From Ruminococcus sp. UBA4350 (lineage in GTDB: Bacteria; Bacillota; Clostridia; Oscillospirales; Ruminococcaceae): a stretch of 14,591 nt of DNA. How positions within the stretch are numbered: position 1 is the first letter of the stretch; every line of letters starts with the position of its first letter. The stretch lies in assembly GCA_002394125.1 (NCBI GenBank), contig DGSY01000123.1, forward strand, positions 2,200 to 16,790, given 5' to 3'. The position numbers and the translations under genes are program-made. Under the pieces are notes generated by a model, which was not told the origin of the DNA, ran no database searches, and saw only the letters and a list, made by a program, of their open reading frames with translations. Positions 8,362 through 14,400 of the stretch are shown here, in pieces.

Positions 8362-8396
8362 TCGGCGCTCCCGCCGATCTGCCCTTCGCTGAGGGC
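8362..8396. other. Two hairpins between dprA and topA
   Basis: TCGGCG/CGCCGA (8362-8367 with 8372-8377, loop CTCC) and GCCCT/AGGGC (8381-8385 with 8392-8396, 6-nt loop) lie in the 78-bp dprA-topA gap. On the minus strand neither is followed by a U run, so read-through into topA is expected. They may influence mRNA stability or processing between the two genes. No promoter is obvious here. Confidence 0.35.
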
Positions 8397-8422
8397 ATCC
8401 GCATCTTGATTGCATTGCAGTT

Positions 8423-9718
8423 TTACGCTGTGGGGAGGGCGCGGTAGACCTTCCCGAACAGCGATTCCACAAATCCGTCCAGCTCCAGCATTGTCAGTTC
8501 ACTCAGCAACAGCGAGAGATCCATGTCTAGCGCTGCCGCAATATCGTCTGCATACACATCGCCGTGTTCGCGCAGATAAGAAACGATCGCCTGTCCGGAT
8601 TCCGAATCCGGCAGCGGCGCTTCCTTTTCTGCCGGAGCTGTCTGCGCCGATACTGCTGTTTGCGGCGGCTCCGGCGGGATCTCTGCGAAATCTGCCGTTT
8701 CCGGCTTTGCCGCAGGCTTCGGCTTTTTCGCATCCGCTGCCGCCGGCGGCTTTCTGTCCTCCGCGAAGATCAGCGACCGCGACGGCTGAACGGCATTTTC
8801 CAGTGAAATATACTGCGGCACCTTGCTGTAAAATGCCAGCAGGATATCCTTATAGTTCATCAGCGGGATCGCACCGTCCCGCAGGAGCGGGATCACGCCG
8901 CTGTACCGGTCATCAAACAGATCGGCAGGCGGTACGCAGTAGAGATAGCGTCCCTGCTCGACCGCGCACTGCGCCGTCAGGAGCGAGCCGCTCCGCATCG
9001 CTGCCTCCATCACGGCCGTCGCATAGCTCAGACCGCTGAGAATGCGGTTCCTGCGCGGGAAATTCGCCGGATATGCCTGTGTGCCCGGCAGATATTCCGA
9101 GAGCAGAAGCCCCTTGCCGCTGCTGATCATCCGGCTGCGCAGTGCATCATTGCCGCGCGGATAATCCACATTGACGCCGCAGCCCAGCACGGCGATCGTT
9201 GAGCCTCCGCTGTCAAGGGCTGCGCGGTGCGCGATGCTGTCAACACCGATCGCAAAGCCGCTGACGATCGTAAATCCCTGCTGCGCGAGCGGCCCGACCA
9301 TTGCGGATGTCACACGCTCCGTATAGGGTGAGGGATGCCGCGTGCCGACGACCGCAAGGCTCAGCGGATTGTCGAGCAAATCTAAATTGCCGCACGCTGT
9401 TAGCAGCACCGGCGGCGACGGAATGCTCCGCAGGACACCCGGATAGCGGCTGCTGTTGATCGGGAGCAGTTCGATCCCGCTGCTGCGGCAGAAATGCACG
9501 ATCCTGTCCGCATCGTCCAGTGTAAATCTCCGGCTTTCTGTACGCTGCTGCACGGAAAGCTCTGCCTGCCGGTTTCCGCAGACTGCCTCACAGATCTCCT
9601 GCGGCGATTCGGCATCCGGCAGAAAGGAGAGCAGCTTCGTGCTGCCCGCACCGAATACCTGCGCGAGCCAAACCCAATATCGCATCATTTCCGGCTGTTC
9701 GCCGTGACAGATCTCCAT
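8423..9718 (-). CDS. dprA: DNA-processing protein DprA (Smf)
   Basis: DprA binds incoming single-stranded DNA during natural transformation and loads RecA; it is also kept in many species with no known competence. At 431 residues it is longer than the usual 280-380. The Rossmann-like core is clear: VVGTRHPSPYTERV (123-136), SGFAIGVDSIAHRAAL (153-168), VLGCGVNVDYPRGN (177-190), FPRRNRILSGLS (220-231) and SGSLLTAQCAVEQGRYLY (243-260). Where the family normally reads VPG, this protein has VPPADLFDDRYSG (262-274). A Pro/Ala/Lys/Glu-rich linker (about 322-372) leads to a C-terminal winged-helix domain (374-428). The ATG at 9718 has AAAGGA and GGTGATC upstream; Met11 and Met12 are weaker alternatives. 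It precedes topA, as in most Firmicutes. Confidence 0.95.
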   Translation of the reverse strand: MEICHGEQPEMMRYWVWLAQVFGAGSTKLLSFLPDAESPQEICEAVCGNRQAELSVQQRTESRRFTLDDADRIVHFCRSSGIELLPINSSRYPGVLRSIPSPPVLLTACGNLDLLDNPLSLAVVGTRHPSPYTERVTSAMVGPLAQQGFTIVSGFAIGVDSIAHRAALDSGGSTIAVLGCGVNVDYPRGNDALRSRMISSGKGLLLSEYLPGTQAYPANFPRRNRILSGLSYATAVMEAAMRSGSLLTAQCAVEQGRYLYCVPPADLFDDRYSGVIPLLRDGAIPLMNYKDILLAFYSKVPQYISLENAVQPSRSLIFAEDRKPPAAADAKKPKPAAKPETADFAEIPPEPPQTAVSAQTAPAEKEAPLPDSESGQAIVSYLREHGDVYADDIAAALDMDLSLLLSELTMLELDGFVESLFGKVYRALPTA

Positions 9719-9744
9719 GCGATCACCGTCCTTTTCCGGTCGGA

Positions 9745-10536
9745 TTATTTTGCTGCCGATGCTCTGCGCATCTCCCAGAGAAACAGCCCCGCCGCCATTG
9801 CCGCATTCAGCGAATTGGAATCCGGCGACATCGGGATCGTCAGGCGATCCGAGCAGGCCGCCGTGATCTCCGGCGGCAGACCGTTCCCCTCATTGCCGAT
9901 CAGGACGGCCGCGCCGCCCGTAAAATCAAAGCTGCCGAGCAGCTGCGCATCCCTGTCCACAACTGCGGCACAGGTCGGCAGACCGACTGCTCTGCACCGC
10001 TCAAAAAAACATTCCGTATCGGGCAGCCGCCGCACGGCAATGCGGAACAGTGCGCCCATGCTGCTTCGGATCGTCTTGGGATTGTAGAGGTCGCAGCAGT
10101 GATACAGATACAGCCCGTCCGTGCCGAGTGCTTCCGCCGTCCGCAGAATCGCACCGAGATTGGAGGGATCCTGCACATGATGCAGCATCATGCACCGGTC
10201 GCCGGCCTGCGGCAGAATATCCGTTTCCGGCAGCATTTCCGCGATCGCGAAAACGCCCTGCGCGGTCTCGGTATCGGCGATCTCCCTTGCAGTCGATTCC
10301 GCGATGAGGAAGGTCTGCTGCGCGGGTGCTGCATCCCGCAGCGCATCGCCGTACTGCTCCGCGGCATTCTCTGTCAGGAGCAGCGCACTGAGCCGGATGC
10401 CCGACCGCACGGCGTCGCTGACAAGGCGGAAGCCCTCCAGCGGGAACATCCCGTTTTTCTCGCGGAATGCTCTGCTGCGGTTGAGGGATGCAAAGCGCTT
10501 TACGGTCTTATTGTTCGCACCTGCCTGCTGTGCCAT
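9745..10536 (-). CDS. SpoU/TrmH-family RNA 2'-O-methyltransferase
   Basis: This protein is predicted to transfer a methyl group from S-adenosylmethionine to a ribose 2'-OH in rRNA or tRNA. It has the three SPOUT motifs: DPSNLGAILRTAEA (123-136), LIGNEGNGLPPEI (212-224) and IPMSPDSNSLNAAMAAGLFLWE (234-255), which form the knotted cofactor-binding fold. The N-terminal part (residues 10-100, with NGMFPLEGFRLVSDAV) resembles the substrate-binding domain of rRNA methylases of the RlmB/TrmH type. The frame runs nine codons further upstream to an ATG at 10563, but those codons translate the ribosome site itself (AAAGGGGG, about 6 bp before 10536), so I prefer 10536 and 263 residues. The exact RNA target cannot be read from sequence. 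It is the first gene of the cluster running to smc. Confidence 0.93.
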   Translation of the reverse strand: MAQQAGANNKTVKRFASLNRSRAFREKNGMFPLEGFRLVSDAVRSGIRLSALLLTENAAEQYGDALRDAAPAQQTFLIAESTAREIADTETAQGVFAIAEMLPETDILPQAGDRCMMLHHVQDPSNLGAILRTAEALGTDGLYLYHCCDLYNPKTIRSSMGALFRIAVRRLPDTECFFERCRAVGLPTCAAVVDRDAQLLGSFDFTGGAAVLIGNEGNGLPPEITAACSDRLTIPMSPDSNSLNAAMAAGLFLWEMRRASAAK

Positions 10537-10564
10537 GCGCACGCCCCCTTTCCGGAACCTCATA

Positions 10565-10722
10565 ATACGAATCTCTTAAAATTCCATAGACATCCGTCAG
10601 CTGAAATTCCGTCATGCTGCGTCAGACTCCCTTGCCTTGCGTCAGCAAGGCTGCGGTCATCTTCCTTGCATGGCAGAATTTCATCTTGCCGTCTTGTCTA
10701 TGTTATTTTTCGGGATTCGTAT
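10565..10722. mobile_element. 158-bp nested imperfect palindrome, MITE-like fold-back element
   Basis: The outer ends are a perfect inverted repeat, ATACGAATC (10565-10573) and GATTCGTAT (10714-10722). Moving inward, further complementary pairs occur in register: CATAGACA/TGTCTATG (10585-10592 with 10695-10702), TGAAATTC/GAATTTCA (10602-10609 with 10676-10683) and CATGC/GCATG (10613-10617 with 10668-10672). The centre is a GCCTTGC/GCAAGGC hairpin with a GTCA loop (10634-10651). A TA dinucleotide lies at each end (10566-10567 and 10720-10721), as left by IS630/mariner-type insertion. It encodes no convincing protein. It lies between the rplT operon terminator and the methyltransferase gene, a typical tolerated insertion site. 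Calling it mobile is an inference from structure; copy number is unknown. Confidence 0.55.
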
Positions 10723-10731
10723 AACAAACAC

Positions 10732-10765
10732 AAACACGCTCTGACGATTCCGAGAGAGCGTGTTT
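10732..10765 (-). terminator. Intrinsic terminator of the infC-rpmI-rplT operon
   Basis: AAACACGCTCT (10732-10742) and AGAGCGTGTTT (10755-10765) form a perfect 11-bp stem with a 12-nt loop, starting 11 bp past the rplT stop. On the minus strand the stem is followed by the T-rich GTGTTTGTTATA. This is the clear transcription end of the ribosomal-protein operon and separates it from the cluster downstream. Confidence 0.88.
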
Positions 10766-10776
10766 GATATCATGCA

Positions 10777-11130
10777 TTACAGTGCTGCCTTTGCCTTTTC
10801 AATGATCGCGGTGAAGCCGGCAGGATCATGAATCGCAATCTCGGAGAGCATCTTGCGGTTCAGCGTGATTCCGGCCTTGTTGCAGCCGTTCATGAACGTG
10901 GAATAGTTCATGCCGTTCAGCTTGCAGGCAGCAGAAATACGGGTGATCCACAGTCTGCGGAAGAAGCGCTTATTCTGCTTTCTGCCGATGTATGCATACT
11001 GACCGGACTTCATGACGGCCTGCTTCGCCATCTTGAAATGCTTGGATTTGCTGCCCCAGTAGCCCTTTGCGAGCTTCAGAACCTTATTTCTTCTTTTGCG
11101 CGTCATCATTGCGCCCTTAATACGAGCCAT
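10777..11130 (-). CDS. rplT: 50S ribosomal protein L20
   Basis: L20 binds 23S rRNA early in large-subunit assembly and, in Bacillus and Escherichia coli, represses its own operon by binding the mRNA. The 117-residue protein starts MARIKGAMMTRKRRNKVLKLAKGYWG and contains AYIGRKQNKRFFRRLWITRI and NGMNYSTFM, all strongly conserved in L20. The length matches the family. A GGAGGT ribosome site lies 8 bp before the ATG at 11130. It follows rpmI by 77 bp and ends just before a strong terminator. Confidence 0.98.
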   Translation of the reverse strand: MARIKGAMMTRKRRNKVLKLAKGYWGSKSKHFKMAKQAVMKSGQYAYIGRKQNKRFFRRLWITRISAACKLNGMNYSTFMNGCNKAGITLNRKMLSEIAIHDPAGFTAIIEKAKAAL

Positions 11131-11164
11131 GTTCTTATACCTCCGTAAAAATCATTCCGTGCCG

Positions 11165-11200
11165 CCGCAGCGGCCGAGTATTCTGTTCGATGTGCTGCGG
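11165..11200 (-). promoter_or_regulatory. Inverted repeat between rpmI and rplT
   Basis: CCGCAGC (11165-11171) and GCTGCGG (11194-11200) form a perfect 7-bp stem enclosing a 22-nt loop in the 77-bp rpmI-rplT gap. A related shorter stem, GCAGCG/CGCTGC (11470-11475 with 11493-11498), sits in the infC-rpmI gap. No U tract follows either. They could take part in L20 feedback control or mRNA processing; this is inference. Confidence 0.3.
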
Positions 11201-11207
11201 TCCCGGA

Positions 11208-11426
11208 TTACTTGTACGGAACCATCTCGCGGATCGTCGGTGCATTTGCACTGCCGGCCACGCCTGCGTTTCTCGCAATGCGCTTGACCTTGCGGTCCTT
11301 CGAGACGAGACGGTGACGCTTGTATGCGTGCTGGAACTTGACCTTTCCGGTGCCGGTGACCTGGAAACGCTTCTTTGCACCGGAGTGCGTCTTAACCTTA
11401 ATCTTCTTAACCTTAACGGCTGCCAT
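11208..11426 (-). CDS. rpmI: 50S ribosomal protein L35
   Basis: L35 is a small basic component of the large ribosomal subunit. The 72-residue protein has the conserved block VKTHSGAKKRFQVTGTGKVKFQHAYKRH (residues 11-38). It is several residues longer than the usual 64-66 because of a lysine-rich start (MAAVKVKKIK) before that block. The start at 11426 is firm: a perfect AAGGAGG lies 8 bp upstream. It sits between infC (80-bp gap) and rplT, the conserved operon order. Confidence 0.97.
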   Translation of the reverse strand: MAAVKVKKIKVKTHSGAKKRFQVTGTGKVKFQHAYKRHRLVSKDRKVKRIARNAGVAGSANAPTIREMVPYK

Positions 11427-11506
11427 GGATTCGTCCTCCTTGAATTTTCTTTGTATATGATCGCGCCGCGCAGCGGATGCTGCATCAGTTCGCGCTGCAT
11501 ATCACA

Positions 11507-12136
11507 TTATGCTTCCTGCTCTGTCTTTTCTTCAGCTGCGGGAGCCTCTGCTGCCGGAGCCTTTGTCTCCGGAGCCTGCTGCGGCTTCTGCTTCTTCGCG
11601 CCCTTGTCGGCCTTTTCCGGCTTTGTCTGCTTCGGGGAGACAAACATCACGAGCGCTCTGCCCTCCATTTTCGGCGGCTTATCGACGACCGCGACGTCAC
11701 CGAGACCCTCGCGGTATTTTTCGAGCAGTTCCTCGCCGAGATGCGGATGTGCAATCGCACGCTTGCGGAACCGCACCGAAACCTTGACCTTGTCGCCGCC
11801 CTGAAGGAACTTCTTTCCCTGTGCGACCTTGGTTTCAAAATCGTGGGTATCAATCGCAGAAAACATTCTGATCTCCTTGATCTCAACAACACGCTGATTC
11901 TTCCGTGCTTCCTTTTCGCGCTTCTGCTGTTCAAAGCAATACTTGCCGTAATCCATGATCCGGCAGACAGGCGGCGTCGCCTGCGGCGCGATCTTGACCA
12001 GATCGAGATTCTGATCGTATGCGAGCTTCTGTGCGTCCTTTGCGGACATCACACCCTTTTTCTCGCCGTCCGCGTCGATCACCAGTACCTCGCGGTCACG
12101 GATCTCCTCATTGATTTGCAGTTCCTGCTTGCTAAT
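11507..12136 (-). CDS. infC: Translation initiation factor IF-3, ATT start codon
   Basis: IF-3 binds the 30S subunit, keeps it from joining 50S too early and checks the start codon-initiator tRNA match. Calling from GTG at 12082 cuts off a conserved N terminus. Upstream, the same frame encodes SKQELQINEEIRDREVLV and begins at ATT (12134-12136), with a GGAGGTG ribosome site (12144-12150) 7 bp before it. A rare ATT start is the known device by which IF-3 limits its own synthesis in E. coli. The 209-residue protein includes the N-domain core (LAYDQNLDLVKIAPQATPPVCRIMDYGKY), the basic linker and the C domain ending MEGRALVMFVSPK. A 40-residue Lys/Ala/Pro/Glu-rich tail follows that most IF-3 proteins lack. 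It is first in the infC-rpmI-rplT operon. Confidence 0.95.
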   Translation of the reverse strand: MSKQELQINEEIRDREVLVIDADGEKKGVMSAKDAQKLAYDQNLDLVKIAPQATPPVCRIMDYGKYCFEQQKREKEARKNQRVVEIKEIRMFSAIDTHDFETKVAQGKKFLQGGDKVKVSVRFRKRAIAHPHLGEELLEKYREGLGDVAVVDKPPKMEGRALVMFVSPKQTKPEKADKGAKKQKPQQAPETKAPAAEAPAAEEKTEQEA

Positions 12137-12314
12137 GGCAAAGCACCTCCATTCATGATCTCATAAAACAATAAGCAGAGAGAGCATTCGGATGACCCGC
12201 TGCTCTCTCTGCTCATGTTCTGAATGCCGCAAAAAGCGGTCGTTGTTTCCATGATTCAGATTACCGTTTTGCTTCATGCTGACGGTGAGAACCGGCCGGT
12301 TCCGCTTGCAATCC
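12137..12314 (-). promoter_or_regulatory. Structured infC mRNA leader, candidate L20-responsive attenuator
   Basis: From the predicted transcription start near 12314 to the ATT codon there are about 178 untranslated bases. They contain a CCGC/GCGG hairpin (12227-12230 with 12236-12239, A5 loop on the plus strand), the long terminator-like hairpin, and a GCATTC/GAATGC pair (12222-12227 with 12184-12189 by position) that would compete with the top of that hairpin. Low-GC Gram-positive infC operons are known to carry an L20 leader with a terminator. I infer the same role here; I cannot confirm the L20-binding fold by eye. Confidence 0.5.
12174..12213 (-). terminator. Terminator-like hairpin (attenuator) in the infC leader
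   Basis: AGCAGAGAGAGCA (12174-12186) and TGCTCTCTCTGCT (12201-12213) form a perfect 13-bp stem with a 14-nt loop. On the minus strand the stem is followed by TATTGTTTTATGA, a weak T-rich run, and it ends 24 bp before the infC ribosome site. A hairpin of this kind between promoter and gene is what a transcription attenuator looks like. In Bacillus, L20 controls this operon through such a leader terminator. Confidence 0.65.
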
Positions 12315-12320
12315 TATAAA

Positions 12321-12349
12321 AGTATACCTGATTCCGGTGGGATTGTCAA
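12321..12349 (-). promoter_or_regulatory. Sigma-A-type promoter of infC-rpmI-rplT
   Basis: On the minus strand a perfect -35 box TTGACA (12344-12349) is followed by 17 bp and a -10 box TATACT (12321-12326), one base from consensus. The start would fall near 12315-12314. It lies only 34 bp past the pectate lyase stop, and no terminator is visible between, so some read-through from the lyase gene is possible. Confidence 0.85.
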
Positions 12350-12382
12350 GGTGTGTCAGCAATTTTCGTCAATACTCACAAA

Positions 12383-14293
12383 TCACTTCAGTGCAGGAAT
12401 GATTTTCGCAACAAATTGCAGGATTGCCGCACCGTCATCGTTTGTCAGACCAAGCACACCGTCACAGTCCGCATTCAGCTTGCCCTCTGCTGTGATGACT
12501 GCGGTATCATCCTCTGCGATATACCGCGCCAGCAGCACCACATCCCCGACATCAACAGTGCCGCTGCAGTCCGTGTCGCCCGCAAGTCTCTTTGCAGCGG
12601 GCACATCGGCTGTTGTTGTGGTCATCACAGCCGTCGTGGTCGTTGTAACTGCTTCGGTCGTTGTGGTCGTTACTTCGGCGGTCGTGGTGGTTGTCTCCGC
12701 AGCAATCGGGTAAACCGCGGCGAAATAGTTCACGCAGTTCTGCGAGGTGAAATTGCTGCCGAGCGTCACAGTCTCGCCCTTCTTCACATCGCGTGTAAAT
12801 ACGGTAAATTCCTCGCCGTTCGAGCTGAACACCTGTGTCCGCATATGCACATAGTCCTTCAGCCAGCTTGTGCTGAGCTGATCCTGTGAGAGACTCTGAA
12901 GCACGCGCTGATCCAGATAAATATTCAGCTTCAGATCCTCCGCAGCGGTCAGCGTCGCCAGATCGCCGGAATACTTCTTGGAATCGCAGGCCGTGCGGAT
13001 CTGTTCGCCGCCCGAACCGACACCGTTCCCCTCGGCAGTAACCGTATAATCGCGGTCGCCGTAAATTTTGCTGCCGGTGCCGAAATCCGGTACTACGCTC
13101 CAGCTGCCGCCGTTATCGGTATCATTGACAACGAGACTGGAAATCAGCTTTCCGGAATATTCCGGCTTCTGTACCGGCTGCTCCGGCTGATCCGGCTGCT
13201 GCGGCTGATCGGGAGAACCGTCATCCGGCAGCAGTTCGAGCTTTATGATATTCTTGCCCCAGTTGCCGTACCATGCATAGCCGGTTCTGCGCTCCTGACT
13301 GATCTGCGCGACATCGTAATAGACCTTGCTGTCGCGGTCGGAGAACATCGGCACCTCGGTATCGAGCGTATAGAACCGCGCCCAGAGCGGATCGGCATTT
13401 GCATCCTGCACGACGACCTTGTCATCGCCCTGCTTGACGAATTTGACGCCGTAGAGCGTGACCTTTTTGAACCATTCGATCGCGGCATTCACCGAGCGGA
13501 CGATATCCTTGCGGCCGGGGTTCGCCTTTGCGTAATTGTAAAGGAATGTGATAACACCCGCGCTCTCGCTCGTGCAGATCGACGGCAGCTCATAGGCGCG
13601 CGCCGATGCCGGTGCAAGCGTATTTTCGTCATGCTGTTGGCACCACGCCGTTTTCCGGCCGCCGACGCTGATCTGCATATCCAGCAGGCACTGGATGCCC
13701 TTTTCGAGCGACGCCGCCGCTTTCTGCGCATATGCATCGCTGACCGCCGTGAAGTCGCCGGACTTCTTCGACATTTCGTTCATGATATCCAGCACATGAA
13801 TATACGCCGCATCATTCAGCGTGATATGCGCATGATAGGTTCCGGGCGTATTGAGGCACTGCATCCAGCCGCCGCTGCTGTACTGCATTTTGAACAGGCA
13901 GTCAACGCCGCGCATCGCGCAGTCGAGATATTTCTGCTGCTTTGTCGCATTGTAGGTGCGCATCAGAAAGCGGATCTGCGAGGTCGTTGCATCGTTGTCG
14001 ATCGTCGAATGCGCCCAGTCGCCGGTATGCGAGGTCAGCATACCCTTCTGCCAGCCGCCCTCATTCGCGACCTGATACTGAATGCACTGATCCGCGACTT
14101 TTGTCGCTTCGGATGTGCCGAACCAGTCCGCCGAATTTTTGAGATAGGTCGCCCACGGCAGATCCTCCTCCGCCGCAGAGACCGTCATGCTGACGGACGG
14201 AAATGCGCGGTTCTCCGGCAGGAGCGAAATTGTTCCCGCAAGCAGCATCATGCCGCTCAGCACGGCCGCGATTTTTTTCTGATAATGTTTCAT
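12383..14293 (-). CDS. Secreted family-10 pectate lyase with C-terminal dockerin
   Basis: This enzyme is predicted to cleave polygalacturonate by beta-elimination and to be carried on a cellulosome. The 636 residues divide into: a signal peptide (1-40, MKHYQKK, hydrophobic core, VSA|AEE); a PL10-type catalytic domain (about 45-353) with STIDNDATTSQIRFL (96-110), TAWCQQHDENTLAPASARAYELPS (215-238) and GYAWYGNWGKNIIK (338-351); a Pro/Gln linker (356-378); a beta-rich module (380-530) with VNDTDNGGSWSV, YGDRDYTV and IRTACDSKKYSG, which I recall from other clostridial pectin enzymes; a Thr-rich linker (534-562); and a dockerin (571-635). The first dockerin loop, DTDCSGTVDVGD, is regular; the second (NADCDGVLGLTNDD) is atypical. 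The start is ATG at 14293 with GGGGGAG upstream. It is monocistronic by layout, with its own candidate promoter. Confidence 0.93.
   Translation of the reverse strand: MKHYQKKIAAVLSGMMLLAGTISLLPENRAFPSVSMTVSAAEEDLPWATYLKNSADWFGTSEATKVADQCIQYQVANEGGWQKGMLTSHTGDWAHSTIDNDATTSQIRFLMRTYNATKQQKYLDCAMRGVDCLFKMQYSSGGWMQCLNTPGTYHAHITLNDAAYIHVLDIMNEMSKKSGDFTAVSDAYAQKAAASLEKGIQCLLDMQISVGGRKTAWCQQHDENTLAPASARAYELPSICTSESAGVITFLYNYAKANPGRKDIVRSVNAAIEWFKKVTLYGVKFVKQGDDKVVVQDANADPLWARFYTLDTEVPMFSDRDSKVYYDVAQISQERRTGYAWYGNWGKNIIKLELLPDDGSPDQPQQPDQPEQPVQKPEYSGKLISSLVVNDTDNGGSWSVVPDFGTGSKIYGDRDYTVTAEGNGVGSGGEQIRTACDSKKYSGDLATLTAAEDLKLNIYLDQRVLQSLSQDQLSTSWLKDYVHMRTQVFSSNGEEFTVFTRDVKKGETVTLGSNFTSQNCVNYFAAVYPIAAETTTTTAEVTTTTTEAVTTTTTAVMTTTTADVPAAKRLAGDTDCSGTVDVGDVVLLARYIAEDDTAVITAEGKLNADCDGVLGLTNDDGAAILQFVAKIIPALK
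12608..12694 (-). repeat. Thr-rich linker-encoding tandem repeat in the pectate lyase gene
   Basis: Residues 534-562 are runs of four to five threonines broken by short hydrophobic or acidic spacers (AEV, EAV, AVM, ADV). The DNA is a degenerate ACA/ACG/ACC/ACT repeat. Linkers of this type separate cellulosomal modules and are commonly glycosylated. The repeat could vary in length between strains. Confidence 0.75.
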
Positions 14294-14310
14294 ATGATCT
14301 CCCCCATTCC

Positions 14311-14325
14311 ATGCGGGCGCCGCAT
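14311..14325 (-). other. Hairpin in the 5' untranslated region of the pectate lyase gene
   Basis: ATGCGG (14311-14316) and CCGCAT (14320-14325) form a perfect 6-bp stem with a 3-nt loop, between the predicted transcription start (about 14339) and the ribosome site (14299-14305). It could stabilise the 5' end of the message. Confidence 0.35.
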
Positions 14326-14345
14326 CCGGACTGCCCCATACTCTA

Positions 14346-14373
14346 ATTATACAGATATCTGATGAATTTGCAA
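14346..14373 (-). promoter_or_regulatory. Candidate promoter of the pectate lyase gene
   Basis: On the minus strand a perfect -10 box TATAAT (14346-14351) lies 16 bp from a -35-like TTGCAA (14368-14373). The spacer contains a perfect 10-bp palindrome, CAGATATCTG (14352-14361). Just upstream is an ATCCG/CGGAT inverted repeat (14375-14379 with 14387-14391). Either could be an operator, fitting a gene expected to be induced by pectin, but no regulator is encoded in the window. Confidence 0.6.
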
Positions 14374-14400
14374 TATCCGAAACAACCGGATTTATGACAT

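Noticed and set aside
10565..10590. Promoter for the methyltransferase-to-smc cluster (TATTAT near 10563-10568)
   Set aside because: No acceptable -35 box lies 16-18 bp upstream, so I did not list it as a promoter, although the cluster must have one.
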